Below, one piece after another: positions 7,708 to 17,125 of a stretch of DNA of 64,000 bases. Where the stretch lies: the NCBI RefSeq assembly GCF_004339525.1, contig NZ_SMGE01000001.1, forward strand, positions 806,001-870,000. The letters run 5' to 3'. The translations under genes were made by a program, and so were the position numbers. The notes below the pieces were generated by a model. The model had not been told where the DNA came from and did not search any database. It was given only the letters and a program-made list of their open reading frames with translations. Within the stretch, counting starts at the first letter, position 1. Every line of letters starts with the position of its first letter. The DNA comes from Flavobacterium sp. 90 (GTDB lineage Bacteria; Bacteroidota; Bacteroidia; Flavobacteriales; Flavobacteriaceae).

Positions 7708-8032
7708 AAAAACTTTTTTTGAACTTAAATTGTGTACTGTCTTTATATTCTATTAAAATCTTTTTAAGATTATCATTTATTATTTCTTCTTCGATCAATA
7801 AATTTTCATTTTGACTTTCGTTTAAAACAGAATCGTTTTTTAACTCCAATAAATAAAATAATTCATTGACTTTATTTTGGGTACCATAAAATTTAGCCGA
7901 TGTTTTTGAAGTATAAACTGAAGCAAAAATCAGAACTGCAAAGTACAAACAGATCGAAATGATTGTTAAGGCAATAACTGATTCCAATATCGAATTAGCC
8001 GAGAAATTAAAGCACTTTTTTGATAACTCCAT
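7688..8032 (-). CDS. pseudopilin (GspI-like minor pilin)
   Basis: This short 114-residue protein has leader MELSKKCFNFSA followed by NSILESVIALTIISICLYFA: Glu at +5 and a hydrophobic helix. The residue before the cut is Ala. The remaining ~80 residues are polar and helical (QNKVNELFYLLELKNDS). Size and position between the K-like and J-like genes fit a minor pseudopilin such as GspI. It overlaps the upstream gene by 26 bases and the downstream one by 20. Confidence 0.65.
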   Translation of the reverse strand: MELSKKCFNFSANSILESVIALTIISICLYFAVLIFASVYTSKTSAKFYGTQNKVNELFYLLELKNDSVLNESQNENLLIEEEIINDNLKKILIEYKDSTQFKFKKSFYVQDAE

Positions 8033-9218
8033 AAGTCGCTTTTTGAGTATTAAACAATGGAATCGAAATAAAATATGCCGGACGTTTTTCTATATTTATT
8101 TCAATATCGCTAATCATATTTTCATAGGTGGACGAAGCTGTTTTCATAAAAAAACGATTTACATAAACAGAACCATAAACATTACTTTTAAGCATTAGCT
8201 TTCCTGAACAATACAAATCTCCTAATAACAGTCCTTTTTCATCTATTTCAATAGTATTTTTGTCAATTAGATCAATGGTATTGCCAAATAAAACCACAGC
8301 ACCGGTTATTTGGCATTCTTTCTTTATTTTTATTTTAGATTCATCTGCACTTTCATTATACACACATAGTACCGATGGATAATTTAAAATTACTTTTTCT
8401 TCGAGTTCGATTCCATTTGTTGCAAATGCCTGAACAGTTCCTCTAAATCCTTCTTCAAAAGTTATTTTTGGGGCTATTAAAATCACATCTTCAAGAACCA
8501 CATTTTTTTTAACCCGAATAGAATCTGCAGATTTTAAAATAAAGTTACCCTTAAAAATACTATTGCTAAGGATGGATTTTATCTGAATCTCTTTTGTAGT
8601 ATTAAAAAATGAATTGAAATACAACGAATCTTTTGTTTTTTCTAACTCTGAAATATCTATTTTTTCTGATTTTAAGCCTTGAAATACTTTTTTAAACTCA
8701 GGATTTATCTCTGGTAATTGTGGTTCTGAAATAGCGGTTGGTCCATTTGCGATAAGTTGATTTAGACTATTGTTTATATAAGAGGTTTCGATAAAAGTAT
8801 TTGGTAAATGGTTGTGGCCAATAAGTTTTACTTTTCCGGAATAATACAATGATTTGGACAAATTAGTTAAATACAGCGCATTCTTATCAATATCTTGTTT
8901 ACCAACAAAATGCATCGAAGATACTGTATCCTTTAAAATATAAGATTGTGCTAAAACCACGGAAAACAATCCGTATAATTTGGTCTTATAACAGCCTTCT
9001 ATCTCTGAGTTTTTATCTTTTTCAATATCAGTGATAACTGTTTTATTTCCTAAAGCAAAATTTAAAACTGAATGATTCTGAATGTAAAGTTCTTCCTGAA
9101 GATTATAGTATGAATTAAGCTGGTTGTATAAATTAGAAAAATATAGCAAAGCCCCGCAAATAATTGATACAATTAAACAGATATAAATAGCATACAACAA
9201 ACTATGAGCCTTAACCAT
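8007..9218 (-). CDS. membrane-anchored beta-helix-like protein of the secretion operon
   Basis: One N-terminal transmembrane helix (LLYAIYICLIVSIICGALLY, residues ~7-27) is followed by a large extracytoplasmic part. From ~residue 210 it has repeated short strands (FKGNFILKSADSIRVKKNVV, LEDVILIAPKITFEEGF, GLLLGDLYCSGKLMLKSNVY), suggesting a right-handed beta-helix or bactofilin-like fold. The gene occupies the slot where T2SS operons carry gspK, but I see no clear GspK signature and no Glu+5 pilin motif. It shares one base with the upstream gene and 26 with the downstream pseudopilin. Function is unknown; structural support of the pseudopilus or cell-wall contact is a guess. Confidence 0.6.
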   Translation of the reverse strand: MVKAHSLLYAIYICLIVSIICGALLYFSNLYNQLNSYYNLQEELYIQNHSVLNFALGNKTVITDIEKDKNSEIEGCYKTKLYGLFSVVLAQSYILKDTVSSMHFVGKQDIDKNALYLTNLSKSLYYSGKVKLIGHNHLPNTFIETSYINNSLNQLIANGPTAISEPQLPEINPEFKKVFQGLKSEKIDISELEKTKDSLYFNSFFNTTKEIQIKSILSNSIFKGNFILKSADSIRVKKNVVLEDVILIAPKITFEEGFRGTVQAFATNGIELEEKVILNYPSVLCVYNESADESKIKIKKECQITGAVVLFGNTIDLIDKNTIEIDEKGLLLGDLYCSGKLMLKSNVYGSVYVNRFFMKTASSTYENMISDIEINIEKRPAYFISIPLFNTQKATYGVIKKVL

Positions 9219-10048
9219 TATTGAGCTGCTTTATCTTTCTTTTTAAAAAGATTTTTGAAAAAGGTTACTATTTTATTCTCTTTTTCAGGTTCTTTTTTGG
9301 CTTCTTCTCTGGCTTGTTTTTTTAATAAGCGTTCTTCTTTTTTCGCTGCAGCTTCAGACTCATTTTGTTTCTTAGCTTTTTCTTTTGCGATCGCTTTTTC
9401 TTCTTTGGCTTTGGCTTTATAATTATCCAGTTGGTCTGCGTCAGCGAGAGCTTCTACTCTTTTTTGTTCCTTCTTAGCATTTTCTAAATTGTTTTTCTCT
9501 TGCTTTATTTTATACTTTTCAGATTTATTAAAAGTTGGTTTTTGTATTATAACTTTCCCTTTTTTGTAAATAACAGTATCTTTCTTCTCTGTATCAATCC
9601 ATTTTCCGGTTTTATAGTTTGCAACAAACCTCCCTTTTTCTACTAAATTACCGGTAATGTCAAAACGGGAATAAATTCCGGAACGCAAACCATTATGCCA
9701 ATTTTGATCTGTGGCCAAAATACCATTTTGATGCCAGGTTTTCCATATCCCAACTCTTAGTCCATTTTTAAATTCTCCTTGCTCTGCCAGTTGATTACTA
9801 TGATACATTTTGATAAACTTATCATTTAACAGATCTCCGGCAATTCCGCCCTGAGTTTCGTGTATAAGACCTCCTTTAAACCAAGAATACATATGGGTTT
9901 TATTCGGTTTTATTTTTTTGTCTGTAGTAAAAAATTCATATCTAAAATCTTTATCAGAAATTCTTTTTACCGTATAAGGATCACTAAAAGAAAGCAATGC
10001 AAATGAGAGAACTATAAAAAAAGTAGATTGTAAAAAAATTGATTTCAA
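9218..10048 (-). CDS. MORN-type (YwqK-like) protein with charged C-terminal tail
   Basis: A signal peptide (FLQSTFFIVLSFALLSFSDP) precedes four to five MORN-like repeats, for example MYHSNQLAEQGEFKNGLRVG, IWKTWHQNGILATDQNWHNG and GRFVANYKTGKWIDT. Residues ~170-276 form a Lys/Glu/Ala-rich coiled coil (EEKAIAKEKAKKQNESEAAA). Proteins of this repeat type are often labelled YwqK antitoxins, but that label does not predict a function here. It lies inside the secretion operon between the C-like gene (125 bases away) and the beta-helix-like gene (1-base overlap), so it is probably part of, or cargo for, the apparatus. Confidence 0.65.
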   Translation of the reverse strand: MKSIFLQSTFFIVLSFALLSFSDPYTVKRISDKDFRYEFFTTDKKIKPNKTHMYSWFKGGLIHETQGGIAGDLLNDKFIKMYHSNQLAEQGEFKNGLRVGIWKTWHQNGILATDQNWHNGLRSGIYSRFDITGNLVEKGRFVANYKTGKWIDTEKKDTVIYKKGKVIIQKPTFNKSEKYKIKQEKNNLENAKKEQKRVEALADADQLDNYKAKAKEEKAIAKEKAKKQNESEAAAKKEERLLKKQAREEAKKEPEKENKIVTFFKNLFKKKDKAAQ

Positions 10049-10173
10049 AATGATATTTTTTAATATTTATAAAATAAGGAAGATGCTTTTAATGAACTAT
10101 ACACGATTCCTGAACTTGATGTTTTTTTCAGATAATAAAATTTAGAATAAATACCCACCTTTAGTTTTTCTGT

Positions 10174-10683
10174 TTATTTTTTCAAGCGAACGATCTTTCT
10201 TTCTGAATTAAAATAAACCTCTATAGAATCTTTGTATTTCTTTTTTACAATTAATCCATTATACGGAGTATTAATTTTAAGCTTGCATAATTTTGAATCT
10301 ACCTTCAGTAAAACCAATTCCTGTTTTTTTTCTTTAGATTCAAAATAACCGTAATAAGATAAAATGGGCCAGCTTAAATTTGGATCTGTTTTTAAAGTTG
10401 GAGTTACAACTTCCTTTCTTACAGAAACATAATTTGATGTTGGTCTTTTCGGGACTATTAGAGCGGTTTGAAATTGTTTGTTTAAAAACGGATCTCGGCC
10501 TATTTTTTCCAGTTTAAAAGTGTCCTTTTTAATTTGCTTTATATTGATATTGACTTGTTGATTTCGTTTTTCAATAAGCAGATTACTGCCTGAAAATTGA
10601 CGATTAAGTGCTTTGTATCCTGCGGTTCCCCAAAGTGCCAAAACCACAATAATTAAAATTATATTTATTCTTTTTTTAGCCAT
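10174..10683 (-). CDS. GspC/PilP-like bitopic protein
   Basis: This 169-residue protein has one N-terminal transmembrane helix (INIILIIVVLALWGTAGYKA). Its periplasmic part includes IGRDPFL and, near the C-terminus, LVLLKVDSKLCKLKINTPYN and GLIVKKKYKDSIEVYF. The RDPF box followed by a small beta domain is typical of PilP/GspC-type proteins, which link the inner-membrane platform to the secretin. It starts one base from the upstream Fn3 lipoprotein gene. I would call it GspC-like by role, not orthology. Confidence 0.65.
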   Translation of the reverse strand: MAKKRINIILIIVVLALWGTAGYKALNRQFSGSNLLIEKRNQQVNINIKQIKKDTFKLEKIGRDPFLNKQFQTALIVPKRPTSNYVSVRKEVVTPTLKTDPNLSWPILSYYGYFESKEKKQELVLLKVDSKLCKLKINTPYNGLIVKKKYKDSIEVYFNSERKIVRLKK

Positions 10684-10684
10684 T

Positions 10685-11638
10685 TCAATTCACAGTGAAC
10701 TTGAATCCAGTACTGTTTGCTCCTATATTTCCAGCCTCATCAATAGCTCTTACTCTCCAATAATAAATACCGGTAGCTGAAAACGTTTGCTGCAATGATG
10801 TTGTATTACTTTTTTGAGTTTGAACAATTATATTAAAATCAATATCATTGGCAAATTCAACTATATATGAAATTGGTGCTTTAACATTACCAAGATCTGT
10901 TGCAATACTCCAGGTAAATGAAATATTAGAATTAGCTATTTGAGTTGAATTATCAGCAGGCAAAGTGTTTTTTGGCTGATTAGGAATTGTGGTGTCAATG
11001 TTGAATTTTCGTGCAGAATATAGTTTTGTTTCTGTATCGGCATTTTTAGCTTTTACCCTCCATTCATAAGTTCCATCAACTAAAGTTGGCAAATCCAGTG
11101 TTAATGAAGTATCTGTAATATCCGTTTTTGAGAACACTTCCTGACTTGTGACTGTATTTAGAACTTTAACACTATAACTTTCAGCATTTTTAAGCACTTC
11201 CCAGTTTAGCGTAACATTTATAAAATTTACATATTTATCATTTTCAGGGCTTGATAAAATTACTAGCTGATTGGTTAAATCATCCGGAATTGTAGTCGAA
11301 AAATTAGACGGAAAAGAATAAATAGACTCATAAGCATAATTTTCACCTCTTACTCTCCAGATATAATTTCCAGCTGCTAATGGCAAAGTAATACTCGTTT
11401 TGTTAGTTAAAGAATCCAAAATTAAAACCTGATCAGATTCATATATTTGGACACGATATTTATCAGCACCTTTTAGATTATTCCATTTAAAATTAACTAC
11501 ATTACTTTCAATTTTAGAATTGTTTATTGGCGAAAAAATTTGAACAGTATCGTTGCCAATATCTTCTTCAAGAATATCATCGCATGAATAAGTAAAAATC
11601 GCTAGGGCAATTACTGCAAGTTTATTTATTGTTTTCAT
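10685..11638 (-). CDS. lipoprotein with three fibronectin-III-like domains in the secretion operon
   Basis: MKTINKLAVIALAIFTYSC is a lipoprotein signal (lipobox TYSC) followed by acidic residues. Three ~90-residue Ig/Fn3-like domains follow. Each contains an FxW core and a YxWRVRA/GE strand (AGNYIWRVRGENYAYES, DGTYEWRVKAKNADTET, TGIYYWRVRAIDEAGNIG). Such lipoproteins are not part of the classical T2SS set. Placed between M-like and C-like genes and overlapping the M-like gene by 17 bases, it could be an outer-membrane partner of the secretin (a pilotin-like or surface role), which is inference. Confidence 0.7.
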   Translation of the reverse strand: MKTINKLAVIALAIFTYSCDDILEEDIGNDTVQIFSPINNSKIESNVVNFKWNNLKGADKYRVQIYESDQVLILDSLTNKTSITLPLAAGNYIWRVRGENYAYESIYSFPSNFSTTIPDDLTNQLVILSSPENDKYVNFINVTLNWEVLKNAESYSVKVLNTVTSQEVFSKTDITDTSLTLDLPTLVDGTYEWRVKAKNADTETKLYSARKFNIDTTIPNQPKNTLPADNSTQIANSNISFTWSIATDLGNVKAPISYIVEFANDIDFNIIVQTQKSNTTSLQQTFSATGIYYWRVRAIDEAGNIGANSTGFKFTVN

Positions 11639-12146
11639 AGTTTTGGAAAATCATTTTTAGATGTAAAACATCCGATTTATTATTGTTTTTTACGATATAG
11701 AAGTTCATACTTACAATTCTTGAAAGATTAAATTGCTTCTCAAAATTATAGGCCAGTTTTAAAACCTGATTACTATCCCCTGTTACGTCCAACTGATTTG
11801 TTATAACATGATAATTATCCTCAGGATAATCATGTATTGGTTTTAAATCACTTATTGAAACTTCGGGAGAATTTTCTGCTGCAAAACTTATAATTCCTTG
11901 CTGCACCATTTCTTTTGCAACGCCTTCCTTTCCGATAATTTTATCCAGATATGCAATATCTTTTACCAGAGTACTTGCGTTTTTTGTTTTTTTATCAATA
12001 TCATCTGCTTTTTTTAAGAGCGTTCTATACTCCATCACCACATCAAACAAAGTATGAAAGGATCTTTTATAAGCCGCAATCGACAATATAAAAAAGAGAC
12101 CAATAAGGGCATAAAATTTTTGTTTATACGAATAATTTTCAAACAT
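11622..12146 (-). CDS. GspM/PilO-like protein
   Basis: This 174-residue protein has one transmembrane helix near the N-terminus (FYALIGLFFILSIAAYK), a coiled-coil region (EYRTLLKKADDIDKKTKNAS) and a C-terminal alpha-beta domain (NQLDVTGDSNQVLKLAYNFE). The order helix, coiled coil, ferredoxin-like domain is that of GspM/PilO. These proteins pair with GspL/PilN, and the upstream gene looks like GspL. It overlaps both neighbours (8 and 17 bases). Confidence 0.7.
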   Translation of the reverse strand: MFENYSYKQKFYALIGLFFILSIAAYKRSFHTLFDVVMEYRTLLKKADDIDKKTKNASTLVKDIAYLDKIIGKEGVAKEMVQQGIISFAAENSPEVSISDLKPIHDYPEDNYHVITNQLDVTGDSNQVLKLAYNFEKQFNLSRIVSMNFYIVKNNNKSDVLHLKMIFQNYENNK

Positions 12147-13326
12147 TTTTTAGTGTTATTTTTATTTCGAATATTGATTTATTTTTCTTGTCTTTCTTAA
12201 GACTAATAATCTCGAAACGCTGCAGCCAATTCATTTTTCTCAAACCTTCTAACCAATTATTAAAAGACGATTCTTCATAAGTCTCTCCTTTAATAAGGAT
12301 CGTTTTATTATCAAAAAAAGCTTTCTTATTTTCTTTATATTCTTCTTTTAATGGAATAATGTTTAACTCATTGAGAGAAATAGCGGCGGGAATCGTTTTA
12401 ATAATTTCATAACCATAATAAGAGAGAAACTTAGAAGACAGAACTCCGGATTCTTTTAAGATATTCAGTTTCTTTTCTTTTTGAATTTCAAGATCTAATA
12501 TCAGTTGATAGGATTTATTTGAATAAACTGTTTGCTGTTTTAATTCAGCATTTTTAGTTCCGTAATATTGTATTAAAAAATAACTGAATAATAGTGAAGT
12601 CAAAAAACCGGTAAGAATTACTATTCCTAAAACTCTAAAAGCTTTTTTATAGATTAATTCTTCACTGCTTAATGCTGAATTGTTTGTTTTTGAAACTTCC
12701 TTTGACTGAACAAAAAAATGAATTACTGCTCCGTACAGTGGCAAAAAAGTACTCGAAATTATTTCTTCTCCAATTTTGTAATCTATAAGTTTTAAAGTTT
12801 CTTTTTCTTTTACAAAACTTAACAATTTATCATCTTCAAATTCTAAACGCAGTTCATTTGAGAATAAAACTTCTTTTTTTAGTACATTATTCAACAAAGC
12901 AGCTAAAAAGGAGCCAACATAAACATCTACAACCTGAAAACTACTTTTTTGAAACTTTGATATTATTTCATCTACAATATTTTTTCTGCAAAAACTTATA
13001 AAATTTGATTTTCTGCCTTTTATATCTGTATAGTAAATAGTATTATAATCGATATTCTTTTGCCAATTTAAATCGGCTTCATTTTCAAAATCAATTTCTT
13101 TATTCAGGATTCCTTTCCCTTCTACAACAATCAAAAGAGGCTGTTTTTTATCGGCTATTTTTGTTAGTGCTTCAAAGGTTTCGAAAGTTTGTTTTGAAAC
13201 TATAGAAATCTTATTGGCGCTCTTTTTAATAGCTAGCAAATGATAGACTTCGTAATCTTCTTTTTTGATTACTCCAACAACATTTAAGTTATTTAGTCTT
13301 ATAATTTTGGATAAATGGACTAACAT
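12139..13326 (-). CDS. GspL/PilN-like protein
   Basis: At 395 residues it has three parts. A cytoplasmic ~225-residue region has an actin-like (PilM/GspL) character (LSFVKEKETLKLIDYKIGEE). A single transmembrane helix follows at ~230-253 (VLGIVILTGFLTSLLFSYFL). The periplasmic part has a coiled coil and a C-terminal PilN-like ferredoxin fold (KTILIKGETYEESSFNNWLE, FEIKITLKN). This is GspL architecture: it recruits the GspE ATPase to the membrane. It shares one base with the secretin gene and overlaps the M-like gene by 8. Sequence identity with classical GspL is not evident, so the call rests on layout and synteny. Confidence 0.65.
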   Translation of the reverse strand: MLVHLSKIIRLNNLNVVGVIKKEDYEVYHLLAIKKSANKISIVSKQTFETFEALTKIADKKQPLLIVVEGKGILNKEIDFENEADLNWQKNIDYNTIYYTDIKGRKSNFISFCRKNIVDEIISKFQKSSFQVVDVYVGSFLAALLNNVLKKEVLFSNELRLEFEDDKLLSFVKEKETLKLIDYKIGEEIISSTFLPLYGAVIHFFVQSKEVSKTNNSALSSEELIYKKAFRVLGIVILTGFLTSLLFSYFLIQYYGTKNAELKQQTVYSNKSYQLILDLEIQKEKKLNILKESGVLSSKFLSYYGYEIIKTIPAAISLNELNIIPLKEEYKENKKAFFDNKTILIKGETYEESSFNNWLEGLRKMNWLQRFEIISLKKDKKNKSIFEIKITLKNV

Positions 13327-15230
13327 TAATAAATAACTGTTGGTTTAATAAAAATGTGAAGTTTAGCATCACTTTTCCCCTTTTTCCTACTACTAAAGAA
13401 CCATTTAATAATTGGTATTCTAGAGATCAAAGGAGTTCCTGTCCCTGAGTTTTCTTTTTTTAATTCGTCCAAACCACCCAATAATATCATTTCGCCATTT
13501 TTTACCCTTACTAAAGATTCAAATTTTTGAGTAGCTTTTCCCGGAGGAGCATCTTCGCCTATTCTGGCTAAGAATGAGCTTTTTTCTACTGCAATAGTCA
13601 GTGTTACGTTTTCGTCTGTAGATACATAAGGTTTAATCGACACACTAAGATTTGCATCAGTAGATTTCCATGTTCCTGAATTCAAAATATCGTTCCCTAT
13701 CGTATTGTTTATTAATCGATTACTTTGTTCAAAGTAATAACTGGTTTCTCCTATTGATAGTTTAGCTTCATGTCCACTTATTGTAGCAATTTTAGGTGTA
13801 GATTCTATTTTTAAAACTGAATTGTTTTCCAGAAGTTTCAGATTGAGATAAAAAGACTCTGTTACTTTTCCTAATTTAAAAAGACCAAAACCATTAAAAG
13901 CATCTATTAAACTATTTACCGAAGATCCGTTTAAAGTCACATCAGAATTAGGGAACAAAACACCACCCGTTTTAACGGAGTTTATTTTATCCAAACCAGC
14001 TTTCATTCCGGTCTGGATATCATAAGACTTGTTGTATTGTACTATTATAACTTCAATTTGTACCATAGGTACAACTTTATCAATTTGTTTAATATAAACT
14101 TTTAGCTCTTCGAGTATAGATCTTGATCCGGAAACAATAAGTCCATTTAATTCTATAAATTCTTTAATTTCTAATTTTTCAGAAAACAATTTAGGCAGTG
14201 AACCAATAACAGATTCTATAGATCGGTTTTCTAACTGAATCATTTCGGTTACTCTCAATCCTTCTGTAGCTTCTTCACCAATTAAATAGAAATTATCCTG
14301 TTTTTTATGTGTGTATTTTTTTCCTTTAAAAATATGAGCAAGTAATTCATCAAAAGTAATATTGTCGACAGAAAGTGTTGTTTTTTCGTTTTCGGGCTTG
14401 TTGTATAAAAAGTAATTAATATGTAATTTTTCCGCAGCTTCAGTCAATAAATCTGAGGCATCTGCGATATAAGCATTGACTTGTAAAAACCCTTGTTTAT
14501 TAACATTAATTTCATAAAAACCAGGAACACCGAGGCTTACTTTTGGTTGCTTTGCTTTTGCGGTCTTGATTGGTAAACCATCATCATTTTCATTGTTTTT
14601 TTCTATAAAATAAAAATCATTTTCATTTTTAGTTGCAATTAAATTATTTGACTTTGACATCATCTCTATTACCTGATCAAAGGGACGATTTAAAATATAA
14701 GCCGAAACAACACTATTTTTTACGTCTTGTGCCAATATCAAATTTTTACCAGACTGATCTGTAATTGCCTTTACAACTGCTGATAAAGTATCATTTTCTA
14801 ATTTAACAGATAAAAAATCATTCTGAGAATTGTATGAAACATCTATAACTTTTGCCTTTTTTTTCTCTATTATGGTTGTTATTTTTCTTTTTTTGAAAAT
14901 TATGATATTGTTCATGAAAGAAACTTCAATATCATATTTCTGAACCAGATGTATAAAAACATCTTTTACTGTTACATCAAAGAAATTATTAGCCACTAAC
15001 TGATTTAACTCCGTGTCGATGTCAATATTCAATTGATGTTCTTCTGCAACTGAAGAAATAAAATCGTGTAATGTAAGTCCTGAAACATCCATTTTAATGA
15101 TTTCATTCAATCCTTTTTTTTGCAGAGACAACTCGTCAAATTTTCTACTTAATTCAACAATATCCTGCTGTGCTACAATAATATTCGTAAAAAATAACGC
15201 TGCTATTACGCAAACAATTTGTTTAAGCAT
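13326..15230 (-). CDS. gspD: GspD-like outer-membrane secretin
   Basis: This 634-residue protein has a signal peptide (MLKQIVCVIAALFFTNIIVA). An STN-like N0 domain at ~45-110 (LTLHDFISSVAEEHQLNIDI) and further N-domains follow. The secretin domain occupies ~380-634: VPMVQIEVIIVQYNKSYDIQ, KIESTPKIATISGHEAKLSI, then LVRVKNGEMILLGGL and the classic end PLISRIPIIKWFFSSRK...LHIFIKPTVI. It forms the multimeric outer-membrane channel. It lies 5 bases after gspE and overlaps the L-like gene by one base. Identification is firm; whether the system is better called T2SS or type IV pilus-like is open. Confidence 0.92.
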   Translation of the reverse strand: MLKQIVCVIAALFFTNIIVAQQDIVELSRKFDELSLQKKGLNEIIKMDVSGLTLHDFISSVAEEHQLNIDIDTELNQLVANNFFDVTVKDVFIHLVQKYDIEVSFMNNIIIFKKRKITTIIEKKKAKVIDVSYNSQNDFLSVKLENDTLSAVVKAITDQSGKNLILAQDVKNSVVSAYILNRPFDQVIEMMSKSNNLIATKNENDFYFIEKNNENDDGLPIKTAKAKQPKVSLGVPGFYEINVNKQGFLQVNAYIADASDLLTEAAEKLHINYFLYNKPENEKTTLSVDNITFDELLAHIFKGKKYTHKKQDNFYLIGEEATEGLRVTEMIQLENRSIESVIGSLPKLFSEKLEIKEFIELNGLIVSGSRSILEELKVYIKQIDKVVPMVQIEVIIVQYNKSYDIQTGMKAGLDKINSVKTGGVLFPNSDVTLNGSSVNSLIDAFNGFGLFKLGKVTESFYLNLKLLENNSVLKIESTPKIATISGHEAKLSIGETSYYFEQSNRLINNTIGNDILNSGTWKSTDANLSVSIKPYVSTDENVTLTIAVEKSSFLARIGEDAPPGKATQKFESLVRVKNGEMILLGGLDELKKENSGTGTPLISRIPIIKWFFSSRKKGKSDAKLHIFIKPTVIY

Positions 15231-15235
15231 TTGTT

Positions 15236-16642
15236 TTATATGTTTATTAAAATTGAATATATTTCATCCAGAGATGTTTCTCCATTAACTAAAATCTCAA
15301 ATGCTTTTTCAGGTAATGATTTATAATTTTTATCATCATTATATAATTTTGTAATTGTATTATTTTTAATAGCTTCTGTAATCTTACTGTCGATGTTTAA
15401 AATTTCATAAATTGCTGTTCTTCCTTTGTATCCGGTATGATAGCATTTATTACATCCCACAGGTTTATAATAAGAAGCGATTTCAAAAGGAAATTTAAAG
15501 TGTAACGGAAAATCTTTCAGGTTACAAACCGTCTCTTTTTTGCAATGATTACAAAGCTTTCGAACTAATCTCTGAGCCACAGAAAGATTTAAGGTTTCTG
15601 CAATTAAATAAGACGGAACTCCCATATCAATTAATCTCGAAATCGTTCCTATTGCTGAATTCGTATGTATGGTTGATAAAACTAAATGTCCGGTTAAGGA
15701 AGCACGTATTGCCATTAAAGCAGTTTCTGAGTCTCGTATTTCTCCCAACATAATAACATCAGGATCCTGGCGTAAAAATGATTTTAGTGCAGATGAAAAT
15801 GTTAAACCAATATCTTCTTTAAGTTGTACCTGATTAATTCCTTTCAAAGTATATTCAATTGGATCTTCAACGGTTACAATATTTCTGCGGCTATCATTTA
15901 ATAATCTTAATGTAGCATAAAGCGTCGTTGTTTTTCCTGAACCGGTTGGACCACTTATCAAAATAATTCCGTTGGGCTTTTTTACTGCTTCAAGATAATT
16001 TTCTAATTCTTCTTCCTGAAGTCCTAAAGTTTTTAGATCAATATTTGAGGCGTCCTGACCTAAAAGCCGCATTACTATTTTTTCACCAAATAATGTAGGT
16101 AAAATAGAAACTCTGATATCAAATGATGCATTAGTAATTCTTCCGTCTTGTGGAAGTCTTTTTTCGGTAATATTTAATTTTGCTTTAATCTTGACTTTAT
16201 TAACCAATTCAAGATAGTTTTCTTGTTCTATTTTATAACGTTCAATTAACTGTCCATCAATTCTAAAACGTATGCGCGAAGAATCTTCATAAACTTCAAA
16301 ATGAATATCACTGCATTTTAATGATTTTGCTTCCGTCAATACGTTTTCCAGGAAATCACCTTTATCTACATTTAATGATTTATTCGAACTTAATGCCCTT
16401 TCTTTCCGATAGTAAATCGATAATCCTTTTTCTATTTCAGCAGAAATTACAGGGTAAAAAATGATGCTTTTACCAAGAAATAATTCCAATTCATCCTTAG
16501 CGTCTTTGCTATTATTAGAATTATCAACATATAATTCTAATGTGTTTTCGAAGAAAAATTTAGGTAATATTCTATATTGATTGGCAAGATCATTAGATAT
16601 CATATGCTGAATATCAGATAGGATTGTAATATCTTGTATCAT
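15236..16642 (-). CDS. gspE: GspE/PilB-like assembly ATPase
   Basis: This 468-residue cytoplasmic ATPase powers pseudopilus assembly. Visible motifs are Walker A GPTGSGKTTTLYA, the Asp box VEDPIEYTL, Walker B DVIMLGEIRD, the His box LVLSTIHTNSA, and a tetracysteine zinc site made of CNHCKKE and CNKCYHTGYKGR. The N-terminal T2SSE region is short (~120 residues). The start overlaps the stop of the prepilin peptidase gene by one base. Zinc-site ATPases are assembly (extension) motors; no PilT-like retraction ATPase is seen in the operon. Confidence 0.93.
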   Translation of the reverse strand: MIQDITILSDIQHMISNDLANQYRILPKFFFENTLELYVDNSNNSKDAKDELELFLGKSIIFYPVISAEIEKGLSIYYRKERALSSNKSLNVDKGDFLENVLTEAKSLKCSDIHFEVYEDSSRIRFRIDGQLIERYKIEQENYLELVNKVKIKAKLNITEKRLPQDGRITNASFDIRVSILPTLFGEKIVMRLLGQDASNIDLKTLGLQEEELENYLEAVKKPNGIILISGPTGSGKTTTLYATLRLLNDSRRNIVTVEDPIEYTLKGINQVQLKEDIGLTFSSALKSFLRQDPDVIMLGEIRDSETALMAIRASLTGHLVLSTIHTNSAIGTISRLIDMGVPSYLIAETLNLSVAQRLVRKLCNHCKKETVCNLKDFPLHFKFPFEIASYYKPVGCNKCYHTGYKGRTAIYEILNIDSKITEAIKNNTITKLYNDDKNYKSLPEKAFEILVNGETSLDEIYSILINI

Positions 16643-17124
16643 TATAACAAAGTGATTTTTTGAAAAAACATGAGGTAGTCTTTCAAGATTATAATGAATA
16701 AGAACAAAGATGAAAATCCAGCTAACGGAACAGTTTCTTCTTTAATGATTTTTTTCAACACAAACTGCATTAAAATTGCAAATAGAAGTGATCCTATAAA
16801 AAATAAAATGTAATTTTTTAATAAAAACAAAGGTGAAACTGCTGCATAAAATAATAAATCTCCCAATCCAAAATAATAGTGAAAAGGATTCAGAAATTTT
16901 TTAGATTTTACGCTCATATAAATCGTTAGAATACCTAATGTAATTAAAAAGAATCCTAAATTGAAAATTATGATCTTAGCTAAGTTATCTGTTTTAGGAA
17001 CAATTAAAAAGATGGATAAACTGAAAATTAATAGCGGTAACACAATGTGTATTCTACGAAATTTCCAATCCTGTATAAAAACGGATATTAGACATAATAA
17101 CAAAATTGACAGGACTATTTTCAA
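16642..17124 (-). CDS. short prepilin peptidase (A24 family), methylase domain absent
   Basis: This 160-residue polytopic membrane protein has the two catalytic Asp motifs of A24 prepilin peptidases: one after the first helix (FIQDWKFRRIHIVLPL) and GLGDLLFYAAVSP, the GxGD box. Classical GspO/PilD proteins are ~100 residues longer because of an N-terminal zinc-binding N-methyltransferase domain; that domain is absent, as in TadV/CpaA-type enzymes. It would cleave the leaders of the three pseudopilins in this operon. It lies one base after the major pseudopilin gene and overlaps gspE by one base. Confidence 0.8.
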   Translation of the reverse strand: MKIVLSILLLCLISVFIQDWKFRRIHIVLPLLIFSLSIFLIVPKTDNLAKIIIFNLGFFLITLGILTIYMSVKSKKFLNPFHYYFGLGDLLFYAAVSPLFLLKNYILFFIGSLLFAILMQFVLKKIIKEETVPLAGFSSLFLFIIILKDYLMFFQKITLL

Positions 17125-17125
17125 C

